Source: Bradyrhizobium sp. CSA112 (GTDB lineage: Bacteria > Pseudomonadota > Alphaproteobacteria > Rhizobiales > Xanthobacteraceae). Taken from it: a stretch of 64,000 nt of DNA. The DNA lies in the NCBI RefSeq assembly GCF_029051645.1, contig NZ_JAACFS010000002.1, positions 248,001 through 312,000 on the forward strand, in the 5' to 3' direction. Positions 43,420 to 52,447 of this stretch are shown in pieces. The stretch's first letter is position 1. The number at the start of each line of letters is the position of its first letter. The notes beneath the pieces are model-generated. The model did not search any database, was not told the DNA's origin, and worked only from the letters and a program-made list of their open reading frames with translations. Both the position numbers and the translations under genes were made by a program.

Positions 43420-44205
43420 TCACCCTACCTTCGCCTTATGTCGTGGCAGCGGGATCAGCATGGACACCTGCTGCCGGTAGCGTCGGTACTGGTCGCCGAA
43501 TAGCGCTATCAGGTCGCGCTCCTCCAGCCATATGCCGATCAGGATGTAGCCGGTGGTGGCGATGGCGAACACCAGATGACCGACCGTCATCGTCGGCGTC
43601 GCCCAGAACGCAAGCAAGAAGCCAAGATAGATCGGATGCCGAACGACCTTATAGAACATTGGCGTTTTGAACTCGGCCGGGGGCAACTCGCGCCCGAGAA
43701 GGCGCGCCAGCACCTGGCGCAAGCCGAACAGCTCGAAATGGTTGATCATGAAGGTGCTGGCGAGCACCACCGTCCAGCCGATCCAGGAAATCGTCTGAAG
43801 GACAATTGCCGCAACCGGATCGGTCGCCGACCATACGATGCCTGTCATCGGCCGCCATTGCCAGTAGAGCAGCAGCAATGCGACGCTGGCAAACAGCACG
43901 TAGGTCGTACGCTCGACCGACGGCGGTACGACGCGTGTCCACCACCGCTTGAAGGCGGGGCGCGCCATCACACTGTGCTGGACCGCGAACACGCCGAGCA
44001 GCAGGACATTGATGATCAGTGATGGAATGAATGGCTCCGGCCGGCCGCTGTCGATGGTTTTCGGCACCGGCAGGTTGCCCACGAAGGCAATCGCATAGAG
44101 GAAGGCGGCCAGAAACAATAGGTAAGTGACGATGCCATAGAGCATCGCAACCAGGCCGCCGGCGGTGGACTTCGCAGAAGGAGAACGGATGGCTTGATCA
44201 CTCAT
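43420..44205 (-). CDS. mddA: methanethiol S-methyltransferase MddA
   Basis: An inner membrane SAM-dependent methyltransferase of the NnrU/isoprenylcysteine methyltransferase superfamily. The 261-residue product matches MddA, which methylates methanethiol to dimethyl sulfide: YLLFLAAFLYAIAFVGNLPV, QHSVMARPAFKRWWTRVVP, MINHFELFGLRQV and YKVVRHPIYLGFLLAFWATP with the SAM-binding RHPxY, and the terminal EERDLIALFGDQYRRYRQ. About six to seven helices. It heads a probable operon with the TetR gene 140 bases on. MddA is known from Bradyrhizobium among other soil bacteria. Confidence 0.9.
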   Translation of the reverse strand: MSDQAIRSPSAKSTAGGLVAMLYGIVTYLLFLAAFLYAIAFVGNLPVPKTIDSGRPEPFIPSLIINVLLLGVFAVQHSVMARPAFKRWWTRVVPPSVERTTYVLFASVALLLLYWQWRPMTGIVWSATDPVAAIVLQTISWIGWTVVLASTFMINHFELFGLRQVLARLLGRELPPAEFKTPMFYKVVRHPIYLGFLLAFWATPTMTVGHLVFAIATTGYILIGIWLEERDLIALFGDQYRRYRQQVSMLIPLPRHKAKVG

Positions 44206-44320
44206 GAGTCGATCCTGTTTCTGGAAAGTTGAAGGGATGCCCTTTCAATGTTCGTCGTCGGGAACCCGTCGCCCCGGCATTTCCCGTCATTCAAGCGGCG
44301 CGTGACCGCTCAATATTAGG

Positions 44321-44336
44321 TCGGTCGATCGACCGA
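44321..44336. promoter_or_regulatory. perfect 16-base palindrome, probable TetR operator
   Basis: TCGGTCGATCGACCGA is fully self-complementary and lies 116 bases upstream of mddA. TetR-family operators are often of this size and symmetry. A partial match (CCGGTCGAAATG) lies just before the TetR gene near 43320. Confidence 0.6.
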
Positions 44337-44488
44337 AATGTTCAACCCGTGCTGCGGCTTTTTTTTGGCAGGAGCCCCTTAACGGGCCATTAACCATAAT
44401 TGCGGCAGTCTCGGCCCCCTATTAGGCACTGATTGCCGGTGCCTTGAGAGCCCGCGCGAGGTTTCGCGAGGAGCGGGGCACCAGAGAC

Positions 44489-45475
44489 ATGGCGGTCGAC
44501 ACAACAAGCGCCACGGCTGCGGCAGGTGTCGATCCCGCGCGTCTGAAGATTGCCGGCTCGATCAGGCAGGCCGCTTCGACCACCGGCGCCAGCTTCGAAT
44601 ATCTGCTCGCCACCGCGAAGATGGAATCCAACTTCAACCCGAAGGCCGCCGCCACCACCTCGTCGGCGCGCGGGCTGTTTCAGTTCATCGACCAGACTTG
44701 GCTCGGCACGGTGAAAGAGGCGGGCGCCCATCTCGGCTATAGCCAATATGCCGACGCCATCACCAAAAATCCCTCGGGCAGCTATTCGGTCGACGATCCC
44801 GCAGCGCGCGCCGCAATCATGAAGCTGCGCGACGATCCGGACGCCGCCTCATCGATGGCGGCAGTACTGACGCAGTCCAACAGTTTCAAACTGACCGGCA
44901 AGATCGGCCGTCGTCCGACCGATGCCGAACTCTATATGGCGCATTTCATGGGCGTCGGCGGCGCCGGCAAGTTGATCCAGAGCGCTGAAGACAATCCGAA
45001 CGTATCGGCAGCGCGGATGTTTCCGAACGCGGCCGCGGCCAACCAGTCGATCTTCTACGACCGCTCGGGGCAGGCGCGCAGCGTCTCGCAGGTTTATTCG
45101 GTGCTGAGCACGCGTTACGCCGCCGCCGCCAACTCGCCGGTGACGCGCACGGCGATGGCGGCCGTCGGCGGCGATCTGCCAAGACGCATCAACGTCGCGA
45201 GCGCCGCGCCGGCGACGATGGCGATCGACAACGCGGCCTATCTCTCGAGCTTCCCGGATCAGCGCAGCGTGACGCCGGTTGCGGCAGCATCGCAGACCGC
45301 TTCATCACAGGCGGAGCCGATGTTCCGTTCGCTGTTTCAGGCCGGCGAACGCGTGCAGCCGATCTCGTCGGCGGTTCAGGAATTGTGGGGCAAGGTTGCA
45401 TCAGTAACGCCCGAGGTCCGCGCGCCCGGCCGGCTCGACCTCTTCAGCGACCGCTTCGGCACGTTCGGTAGCTGA
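44489..45475 (+). CDS. lytic transglycosylase SLT-domain protein
   Basis: A 328-residue protein with an SLT-type muramidase domain (about 20-150) that would cut peptidoglycan glycan strands. The catalytic Glu sits in LLATAKMESNFNPKA, followed by ARGLFQFIDQTWLGTVKE and AELYMAHFMGVGGA. The C-terminal half is Ala/Ser-rich. No signal peptide is visible, so export, if any, is by another route such as a flagellar or holin-type pathway. Proteins of this form are often linked to flagellum assembly in the order. ATG 44489 has no strong ribosome site. Confidence 0.87.
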   Translation: MAVDTTSATAAAGVDPARLKIAGSIRQAASTTGASFEYLLATAKMESNFNPKAAATTSSARGLFQFIDQTWLGTVKEAGAHLGYSQYADAITKNPSGSYSVDDPAARAAIMKLRDDPDAASSMAAVLTQSNSFKLTGKIGRRPTDAELYMAHFMGVGGAGKLIQSAEDNPNVSAARMFPNAAAANQSIFYDRSGQARSVSQVYSVLSTRYAAAANSPVTRTAMAAVGGDLPRRINVASAAPATMAIDNAAYLSSFPDQRSVTPVAAASQTASSQAEPMFRSLFQAGERVQPISSAVQELWGKVASVTPEVRAPGRLDLFSDRFGTFGS

Positions 45476-45486
45476 GCGCAGACGCA

Positions 45487-45602
45487 CGTCCCGGGCGCGA
45501 TGCAGCGCGAAGCGATGCGTCGCAGAACCGGGACCCGCGCGGCCTTGGATGGACTCCGGATCAGCAGCGCAACACTGCGTGTTGCGCAGCATCCGGGGAA
45601 CG
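45487..45602. repeat. palindromic repeat, degenerate
   Basis: Begins CGTCCCGGGCGCGATGCAGCG, with inverted pieces such as ATGCGTCGCAGAACCGGGACC and CGCAACACTGCGTGTTGCGC. It resembles the element at 17994-18106 with many substitutions. Confidence 0.65.
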
Positions 45603-45748
45603 GCAGACGGCAAGCCGTCCTTCCACCCTTAACAAAACGTCAATAAAACCAGCCGTTTATGGTGAACCCTTTGTTAAGCGTCATGGTTTATTTTTTCTAA
45701 TAGTGGCACCGCGTCACGGTGTCGTCTCACGTTGCGTAAGCCAGGACC

Positions 45749-46924
45749 ATGATCGTTCGGCAGTTCATCAGTTGGATTCGTACCGCTCCGGCAGGCGAGC
45801 GGGCAGAGGCGACGCGGGCGTTGGCGCGGGCCTGGTTGATTTCAGATCTTTCCGAGGACGATCGCATCGCCGCCGAAGGCGCGCTGCTGATGCTGCTCGA
45901 CGATCCATCGCCGCTGGTCCGCCAGGCCATGGCGGAAGTATTTTCGCGCAGCGCCGAAGCGCCGGCGGCCATCGTGCAGGCGCTTGCGCTCGATCAGCCC
46001 TCCATTGCGCTGCCAGTACTCGAACATTCACCGCTTCTGATCGATGCCGACCTCGTCGACATCGTCGCGACCGGCAACAGCGATACGCAATGCGCCATAG
46101 CTCGCCGCATCAATCTGCCGCCCTCGGTTTCCGCTGCGATTGCCGAAGTCGGCTCGGCGGCCGCGGCGCTCGAACTGATCGAAAATGCCTATGCCGAACT
46201 GGCGCCGTTTTCCTGGGACCGCATCGTCGAACGTCACGGCCATCTCGCCGCTATCAGGGAATCGATGCTGGTGCTGGAAGGCTTGCCCGCCGCCACCCGC
46301 GTGGCGCTGGTCGCCAAGCTCTCCGAAACGCTGGCGCAGTTCGTCGTCGCGCGCAACTGGCTCAGCGCCGACCGGGCAGGGCGGCTTGCGAGCGAAGCGC
46401 GCGAGCGCTCGGCCGTGAATATCGCAGCGCGGTCGCGCGGCGAGGACATGGCTGGTCTGGTGCGGCACCTGCGCGCGACCGGGCAATTGACCGCCGGCCT
46501 GATCCTGCGCGCGCTATTGTCGGGCAATCTCGAACTGTTCGATTCCGCGCTCGCCGAATTGGCCGACCTGCCGCTGGCCCGCGTGACAGCGCTGCTGCAT
46601 GACCGCGGCGGCGCCAGCCTGCAGGCGCTGCTGATCCGCGCAGGCTTTCCCGAATCGACCTTCGCGGCGTTTCGCGTGGCGCTCGAGGTCAGCCATGAAA
46701 CCGGCTATGTCGATACGATCGGCGGAGCCGCGCGACTGCGCCGCCGCATGGTCGAGCGCGTGCTGACCCATTGCGCGACCGACCGCAAGGCCGCCGAGCC
46801 GCTCTTGATCTTGCTGCGGCGTTTTGCAACCGAGTCCGCGCGCGAAGAAGCCCGCATGTTCTGCGAGGAGTTGGTCGCCGACGAAGCGTTCGTGCCGCCC
46901 GCGCGCGATCTGATCGCGGCGTAA
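45749..46924 (+). CDS. DUF2336 domain protein
   Basis: A 391-residue soluble protein of helical repeats; DUF2336 is an uncharacterised alphaproteobacterial family. The N-terminal region (GERAEATRALARAWL, EDDRIAAEGALLMLLDDPSP LVRQAM-type HEAT-like units) and C-terminal ARLRRRMVERVL are family landmarks. Some members sit near flagellar or motility genes. ATG 45749 is plausible. It lies between the transglycosylase and the Hpt/response-regulator pair. Confidence 0.85.
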   Translation: MIVRQFISWIRTAPAGERAEATRALARAWLISDLSEDDRIAAEGALLMLLDDPSPLVRQAMAEVFSRSAEAPAAIVQALALDQPSIALPVLEHSPLLIDADLVDIVATGNSDTQCAIARRINLPPSVSAAIAEVGSAAAALELIENAYAELAPFSWDRIVERHGHLAAIRESMLVLEGLPAATRVALVAKLSETLAQFVVARNWLSADRAGRLASEARERSAVNIAARSRGEDMAGLVRHLRATGQLTAGLILRALLSGNLELFDSALAELADLPLARVTALLHDRGGASLQALLIRAGFPESTFAAFRVALEVSHETGYVDTIGGAARLRRRMVERVLTHCATDRKAAEPLLILLRRFATESAREEARMFCEELVADEAFVPPARDLIAA

Positions 46925-46950
46925 GCCGATCCTGCGACAACACACTCGGT

Positions 46951-47070
46951 GTCGTCCCTGCGAACGCAGGGACCCATACGCCGCGGCTTATCCATTGAAA
47001 AATGCTGGTCGACGGCTTTCGCTCACCACAAACGGCCGTGGTTATGGGTCCCTGCGTTCGCAGGGACGAC
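46951..47070. repeat. palindromic repeat with 28-base perfect arms
   Basis: The arms 46951-46978 (GTCGTCCCTGCGAACGCAGG and eight more) and 47043-47070 are exact complements. It fills the gap between two convergent genes and could stop both transcripts. Confidence 0.8.
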
Positions 47071-47089
47071 GACGAGAGAGAGGCGACTC

Positions 47090-47668
47090 TCACTCCGCCG
47101 GAACGATGCTCGGCGCCAGAATGGCTTCGAGATGCTCGGGGCGGTCGCGGTTGACCTTGAGCAGGAATTCATCGGCGACGCCGCGGAGCTGCTTGCTCAG
47201 TTTGCTCGCCATCACGGCGGTGTCGAGCTTGGTGCGCTCGCGCACGATCGCCTGAATGGCGTTGATGTGATGGGTGATCAGCTCCGCCGGGACCAGGTGG
47301 AGGTCAGGCGCATGTTCGATGATGCGGCACAGGCTTTCGGCGGCAGCGCCCGCGGAAGGGAAGCCGAACGTGGCGGCGTCGCCCTTGATGTCATGGGCGG
47401 CGCGAAACAGCTCTTCGCGGTTGTCGATGGTGAAGCCGTCGCGGAGAACGACCGCGTGCGCGGCCGAGAGGCGGTCCGCCTCGATTGTCATCCAGCTCTT
47501 GAATTCGCCGGACAATCCGGCCAGCGCCTTTTCGGCGCGCCCGACGGGATCGTCGAGATCGGATTCGGGAACGCGCAGCAATACCTTGCGCAACGGATTG
47601 GGCTGCGTGATCACGTGGTGATCGGCAAACGACTTGATCTGCAGCGTCCCGGGCTTTTCTTTCGCCAT
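47090..47668 (-). CDS. Hpt (histidine phosphotransfer) domain protein
   Basis: A 192-residue cytoplasmic protein with an Hpt helical bundle. The phosphorylatable His is in LFRAAHDIKGDAATFGFP (the HxxKG motif). It follows the response regulator gene by 38 bases on the same strand, so the two probably exchange phosphate, or link to a chemotaxis or c-di-GMP pathway. GGAGATACC precedes the ATG 47668. Sensor kinase not found in the window. Confidence 0.88.
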   Translation of the reverse strand: MAKEKPGTLQIKSFADHHVITQPNPLRKVLLRVPESDLDDPVGRAEKALAGLSGEFKSWMTIEADRLSAAHAVVLRDGFTIDNREELFRAAHDIKGDAATFGFPSAGAAAESLCRIIEHAPDLHLVPAELITHHINAIQAIVRERTKLDTAVMASKLSKQLRGVADEFLLKVNRDRPEHLEAILAPSIVPAE

Positions 47669-47706
47669 GATGGTATCTCCAGGCTGCGCTTGGATGAGGG
47701 CTGCGC

Positions 47707-48252
47707 TTAGATGTTCGACCGCGCCTTGTCGAGCAGCGACGGCTGCTGCATCACTTCCATCTCGCCGCCGACCCGGCGCTCGGGGCCGATATAGGCGTTG
47801 TTGGTGTTACGCCGCCGGTCCGGGCCGAAATAGGTCTTGGTCTTGATGAAGGGGCGCGGGCTGGCGACGACGTTGAGAATGCGCTGGTAGAGTCCCTTGG
47901 CCGAGATCGGTTTGGCCAAAAACTCGGTGACGCCAGCATCGCGCGCAACCGTCACGCGTCGTTTCTCCGAATGCCCGGTCAGCATGATGATCGGGGCGTA
48001 GGGATTGCCCTTGGATTCCGGCTGCCGGATCATCTGCGCGAGTTCGAGGCCGTCGAAGATCGGCATCGCCCAGTCAGTGATGACGATGTCGGGCACATAG
48101 TGGCTGTACATTTCCAGCGCGGTGGCGCCGTCTTCGGCCTCATAGACCTCGCGTGCGCCGAACGAATGCAAGAGCGTCCGCAGGATGCGGCGCATATGCG
48201 GATTGTCGTCGCAAATCAGAAATCGCAGCTTGTTGAAGTCGATGCGATACAT
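47707..48252 (-). CDS. CheY-like response regulator
   Basis: A 181-residue receiver-domain protein. The acid pocket is FLICDDN, the phosphorylated Asp is in VITDWAMP, and the switch Thr and Lys are in IIMLTGHSEK and FLAKPIS. The receiver ends near residue 125; the remaining 55 residues (TYFGPDRRRNTNNAYIGPER) form a basic tail with a repeated GPxRR pattern, not a DNA-binding domain. It is likely to act by protein contact. ATG 48252. Upstream of Hpt. Confidence 0.9.
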   Translation of the reverse strand: MYRIDFNKLRFLICDDNPHMRRILRTLLHSFGAREVYEAEDGATALEMYSHYVPDIVITDWAMPIFDGLELAQMIRQPESKGNPYAPIIMLTGHSEKRRVTVARDAGVTEFLAKPISAKGLYQRILNVVASPRPFIKTKTYFGPDRRRNTNNAYIGPERRVGGEMEVMQQPSLLDKARSNI

Positions 48253-48392
48253 GGAACGGCCCGGCCCAAGCAAAACGGTATACTGGCGTTAACCATATCG
48301 CGGCGCCCGTTAAGGAATGGTTGCGAAGCCGACCTCCTGATAGAGGTCGGACAGCGATATTTTCTCTCAACGGTCGCGCAGGGACGACGGCG

Positions 48393-49172
48393 TCAGTATC
48401 CGAACTGCTCGCGCAGGATGCGTTCCTCGAGGCTGTGACCGGGGTCGAACAGCATCCGCATCGAGATCGTCTTGTCGGACAGCACCTCGACGCGGCGGAC
48501 ATCGCGCACGTCGTCATGGTCGGCGGCCGCTGCGACCGGGCGCTTTTCGCCCTCGAGCACCTCGATCACCACGAAAGCGGAGTTGGGGAGCAGGGCACCG
48601 CGCCAGCGACGCGGGCGGAACGCGCTGATCGGGGTCAGCGCCAACAGCGCGGCGTTGATCGGCAGGATCGGTCCCTGCGCCGACAAATTATAAGCAGTCG
48701 AGCCAGCGGGCGTCGCCACCAGGATGCCGTCGGCGATCAATTCCGCCATGCGCTCGTGCTCGTCGATCAGGATGCGCAGATGCGCGGCCTGGTTGGTCTG
48801 GCGAAACAGCGCGACCTCGTTGATGGCGTGATGCAGATGCACCGCGCCATGGACGTCGGTGGCGCGCATCAGGAGTGGGTTGATCAGGGATTCCCGCGCC
48901 GCCGCCAGCCGCGTATGCAGATCGTGCGTGGTGAACTCGTTCATCAAAAAGCCGATGGTGCCGCGATGCATGCCGTAGATCGGCTTGCCCGAGCGCATAT
49001 GCCGGTGCAGCGTCTGCAGCATCAATCCGTCGCCGCCAAGCGCCACCACGACGTCGGCGTCGTCGGCATCGTGATTGCCATAGAGCTTGGTGAGCTGCGC
49101 CAGCGCGGTCTGCGCCTCGGCGCCTGCGCTCGCGACGAAGGCGATCCGGTCGTATCGCTTGGGGGTGGCCAT
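48393..49172 (-). CDS. nadK: NAD kinase
   Basis: Phosphorylates NAD to NADP. The 259-residue enzyme has [10 protein letters not shown] (GGDG, the phosphate donor site), [12 protein letters not shown], the NE-type motif [10 protein letters not shown] and [19 protein letters not shown]. It starts at ATG 49172; a frame upstream to 49475 is non-coding by comparison. Alone on its strand but 140 bases upstream of the response regulator gene. Confidence 0.95.
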   Translation of the reverse strand: MATPKRYDRIAFVASAGAEAQTALAQLTKLYGNHDADDADVVVALGGDGLMLQTLHRHMRSGKPIYGMHRGTIGFLMNEFTTHDLHTRLAAARESLINPLLMRATDVHGAVHLHHAINEVALFRQTNQAAHLRILIDEHERMAELIADGILVATPAGSTAYNLSAQGPILPINAALLALTPISAFRPRRWRGALLPNSAFVVIEVLEGEKRPVAAAADHDDVRDVRRVEVLSDKTISMRMLFDPGHSLEERILREQFGY

Positions 49173-49311
49173 CGGACGACGAACTCTTGGGTAACGCCAG
49201 GACTGGGGGCGCCGGATTGCGCCGCGCTCGTCTATACACCTTGTCGGGGCTTGTCGAGATGGCCGAACCGGCCTTTCGCGCCGGTAACGTAAACCGGCGG
49301 TCATCAGGGCG

Positions 49312-51471
49312 TCATTTTTCCTGCAACGTCCGGATCGGGTCCCAATCCTCGCCCGGCGGGTTTTTGGCCAATACCCGGGCCCGCTCGGCAAATAACGACG
49401 CCGGCCGGTCGATATCGGCGGAGCGGCCGAAACACTGCGCAGCGCGCCCGAACTCGCGGGCCCGCCAGTGCGCAAGCCCGTCGGCGTAGTTGGCGATCAA
49501 TGTCGCTTGCGAGGACGTCAGCCCGGCCGACAGCGCCAGCAACTCGTAGATCTTCAGCGCCTGGGTTCGCCCCTTGACCCTGATAGCGTCGAGTTCGCGC
49601 CAGGCGAAGGCCTCGCCGGCTAGCGCGACAGTCGTCTCGGAAGCGATGACGGTGGTGCCGTAGAACTTGTTGGCGCCCTCCAGCCGCGAAGCCAGGTTCA
49701 CCGCGTCGCTCATCACCGAGTAGTTGAAGCGCCGCCGCGATCCGAAATTGCCGACCAGCGCCTCGCCGGAATTGATGCCGATCCGCTGCGCCAGCTTGCA
49801 TTCGCGGAAGAGGGCTGAGGAATCGTTGAGTTCTGCCAGTTGCGTGCAGCAATCCAGCGCGGTGCGCGCCGCATTGGCGGCATGGTCGGGATCGTCGGCT
49901 GGTGCGCCGAACACCGCCACGATGGAGTCGCCGATATATTTGTCGACATATCCGCCATGGCTCTCGATGACGTCGGTCATCGCCGAAAGATATTCGTTCA
50001 TCAGCTCCATCAGGCTGTCGGGCGACATCTTTTCCGCGATCAGCGAAAAGCCTTCGATGTCGGAGAAGAACACCGTCACGTTGCGGGTCTCGCCGCCGAG
50101 CTCGGGCAATTTGCTCGATGACAGCATCCGGTTGATGACGTGCGGGGCTAGATAGAGCGCAAAGCTCTTCTGCAGCAGGCGGCGGTCCTTGTCGGCAACG
50201 ACGAAGCGGAAGCCGATCGTGGCGGCGAGCGCGAAAAGGCTTGCCAGGAACGGCTCGGCGATCGGCAGCGCCAGCGCCTGGTTGAAGGCGATCGTGGCGC
50301 CGGCAACGCCGAGCACGATCATGGCGGTCCAGGCCAGCGCCGCGCTGAGCGGTCTCAGCCGCCATGCCGCGATAGCGGCCAGCGCGGCAAACAGGGCAGA
50401 GATCAGGAAGCGCGACAGCGGGCCCGGCTCGACCACGGCATTGCGCCGGATCAGATTGTTGACTGCCGTAGCATGGATATAGACGCCGGCGATCGTGCTG
50501 ATCCTGTAGCCTGCGGTGACCGGCGTGCTCTCGGCCGCGCAGCGCGGTGCGCGCGCGCCTTCGATGCCGGTCGCAAAGCGCTTGGAGGTCTGCCGGCGGT
50601 CCTCGATATCGAGAACGCTGCCGAAAATGACGACCTTTCCGGCGAACCAGCGCCGGAAATAATCCTTGTCGTTCTTGACGGCGCACGCGCGCAGATCGGC
50701 GAATGAGAAGGTCGGAACGTCGTCGGCGCCGCCCTCGAAATTCAGCGTCATCGTGTTCGGCACCCGGCCGGGAACCTGGTAACCGGCAAGCGTCAGCCTG
50801 CCGCGGTCATCGAACTCGGGTGTAGCACGCAGCGCCCGCGAGGCCAGTTCGACCGCCATCGAGGGCACCCTTGCCCCGTTGACGGTAAAGCTCAGCGGCA
50901 AGCGCCGCACGATGTCGTCGCTGTCGATATGAACGTTGAGCGGGCGGATGTTCTGCTGCTGGCGTACGGCGACGCGCTGTCCCGGCGATGGCCTGACCGC
51001 CTGGTTGCCGCCCAGGGTTTCTCCCAGCACCACCTTGCCGTTCGCCGCCGCACCGGCGAGCGCACGAAGGAAGTCGCGGTCGAAGCCACGGACTTTCTCG
51101 CCGAGCATGCCCTCGCCGAACGGAATCTCCGACTGTTCGATCGAGGTTTGGATCACAATGTCGAAGCCGGCCACCTTGGCGCCGCCTTCGAGTGTCGCTG
51201 ACAGCACGCGGCCGATCTCCCCGGTCCAGGTCAGCATCGGCGCACCCTTCAACGGCGCGGTACGCAGGCTTTCCTCGTCGATCGCTACGACGACCGCCGG
51301 CGAAGCGGCCGGATCCTGTCTGCGGCCGAACGTCTCCCAGCGCAGTGCGGTGAGGATATCGAGCGATAGCCCGCGGATCGGTCTGGCCGCCGGAGAAACC
51401 GAAGCCGCGGCGCAGACCAGCGCGATGGCGGCAACCACCATCCTGTCGCGCGTGCTGCGCCTGATTCTCAA
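49312..51471 (-). CDS. CHASE2-domain adenylate/guanylate cyclase
   Basis: A 719-residue inner membrane receptor-cyclase. One helix at the N-terminus, an extracytoplasmic CHASE2 sensor (about 25-340), three helices (about 355-445) and a class III cyclase domain (about 470-640). The cyclase has two metal Asp regions, FFSDIEGFS and [13 protein letters not shown], and [15 protein letters not shown]. It is followed by a C-terminal tail. It lies 19 bases after the FecR-type gene. I chose the TTG at 51471; ATG 51441 is the alternative. The signal sensed is unknown. Confidence 0.88.
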   Translation of the reverse strand: MRIRRSTRDRMVVAAIALVCAAASVSPAARPIRGLSLDILTALRWETFGRRQDPAASPAVVVAIDEESLRTAPLKGAPMLTWTGEIGRVLSATLEGGAKVAGFDIVIQTSIEQSEIPFGEGMLGEKVRGFDRDFLRALAGAAANGKVVLGETLGGNQAVRPSPGQRVAVRQQQNIRPLNVHIDSDDIVRRLPLSFTVNGARVPSMAVELASRALRATPEFDDRGRLTLAGYQVPGRVPNTMTLNFEGGADDVPTFSFADLRACAVKNDKDYFRRWFAGKVVIFGSVLDIEDRRQTSKRFATGIEGARAPRCAAESTPVTAGYRISTIAGVYIHATAVNNLIRRNAVVEPGPLSRFLISALFAALAAIAAWRLRPLSAALAWTAMIVLGVAGATIAFNQALALPIAEPFLASLFALAATIGFRFVVADKDRRLLQKSFALYLAPHVINRMLSSSKLPELGGETRNVTVFFSDIEGFSLIAEKMSPDSLMELMNEYLSAMTDVIESHGGYVDKYIGDSIVAVFGAPADDPDHAANAARTALDCCTQLAELNDSSALFRECKLAQRIGINSGEALVGNFGSRRRFNYSVMSDAVNLASRLEGANKFYGTTVIASETTVALAGEAFAWRELDAIRVKGRTQALKIYELLALSAGLTSSQATLIANYADGLAHWRAREFGRAAQCFGRSADIDRPASLFAERARVLAKNPPGEDWDPIRTLQEK

Positions 51472-51490
51472 GCGGGACGGCCCGTTACGC

Positions 51491-52162
51491 CTATTGCATC
51501 CGCAGCAGCCGGCCGACGATCGGCGTCGCGCCGGGTTTGGCCTGCGCATCCACCCGGAACACGATCTGCGATGATTTGAACGTGGCGGCGTAAAGGCCAC
51601 CGGGAGCCAGCGCGACGTTTTCGCTGGCAAAATCGAGGAACCGTCCCTTGAGCTGGGTGCCGCCCAGACTGATCTCCTGACGCTCGCCCGGCACGTCGAG
51701 GCGCCGAATGATTAGCTTGCCGCGTCCCTTGGCCTCCACCAGCGGCGATGCACCGTAAAGGGTGAGTTGCGCCTGGACCGAGGAAGCCGCTTTGCTGTTG
51801 TCGACGCTGCGCAGCACGGTAGCGGCGACGCCGCTGGTTTCGCGTGTGGTCGCGTTTGCCTGATTGGAATCGCAATTCGTCTTCTCGGCCTTCACCTCGG
51901 CGAGATGAACGGCGCTTTCCTCGGTGCCGACGATGACCGTGCCGGCGCCGCTGATCGTCTCGCGCCGGCATGACTTCAGGTAGCTGAGAATGATGGAGCC
52001 GCCGTCGCCGATCTTGATGACCGCTTTGGGCGTCACATAATCCATGAATTCCACGCCGGTGACCTTGCCCTGAACTTCTTCGACCACCGCGGCCGGCGAA
52101 TCTGCGGCGGCCGGAGAAACCAGCGCCAGCAGGCCGAGACAAACAGCAATCGTACGTTTCAT
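51491..52162 (-). CDS. FecR-domain exported protein
   Basis: A 223-residue secreted or periplasmic protein with a signal peptide (KRTIAVCLGLLALVSPAAAD) and a FecR-like fold (VVEEVQGKVTGVEFMDYVTPKAVIKIGDGGSIILSYLKSCRRE and later strands). Such proteins sit with CHASE2-cyclases in many Proteobacteria, and this gene is directly upstream of one on the same strand, so they probably work together in sensing. Cysteines SCRRE and NCDSN may pair. ATG 52162. Confidence 0.85.
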   Translation of the reverse strand: MKRTIAVCLGLLALVSPAAADSPAAVVEEVQGKVTGVEFMDYVTPKAVIKIGDGGSIILSYLKSCRRETISGAGTVIVGTEESAVHLAEVKAEKTNCDSNQANATTRETSGVAATVLRSVDNSKAASSVQAQLTLYGASPLVEAKGRGKLIIRRLDVPGERQEISLGGTQLKGRFLDFASENVALAPGGLYAATFKSSQIVFRVDAQAKPGATPIVGRLLRMQ

Positions 52163-52447
52163 ATTTAAAACCCCATTGAAAAGCGCAGGTTCATTAGTCG
52201 CGCCAGCGCGCAAATGGTTTCATGGATGGATCAAAAATGCTCGGCCGGTACGCCGACGGAACCGACCGATAGCACCTAATGGTCGGCGGGGACAACCATC
52301 GGACGTGCCGGCCATTTTCTCACGTGATGCTGTCGGGATTGTGATTTTCGGCAAGGTTCCTCATTGTTGTGCACCACCGCCTCATTGTCGCAGTGTTGCG
52401 GCAGAATTCGAGGGGCTTCGGGATCGCAGGACACAGGGAGCAACCCC

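Noticed and set aside
49304..50686. A long open frame (460 codons) on the minus strand overlapping the cyclase gene
   Set aside because: It lies in another frame of the CHASE2-cyclase gene, is Arg-rich and matches no family.
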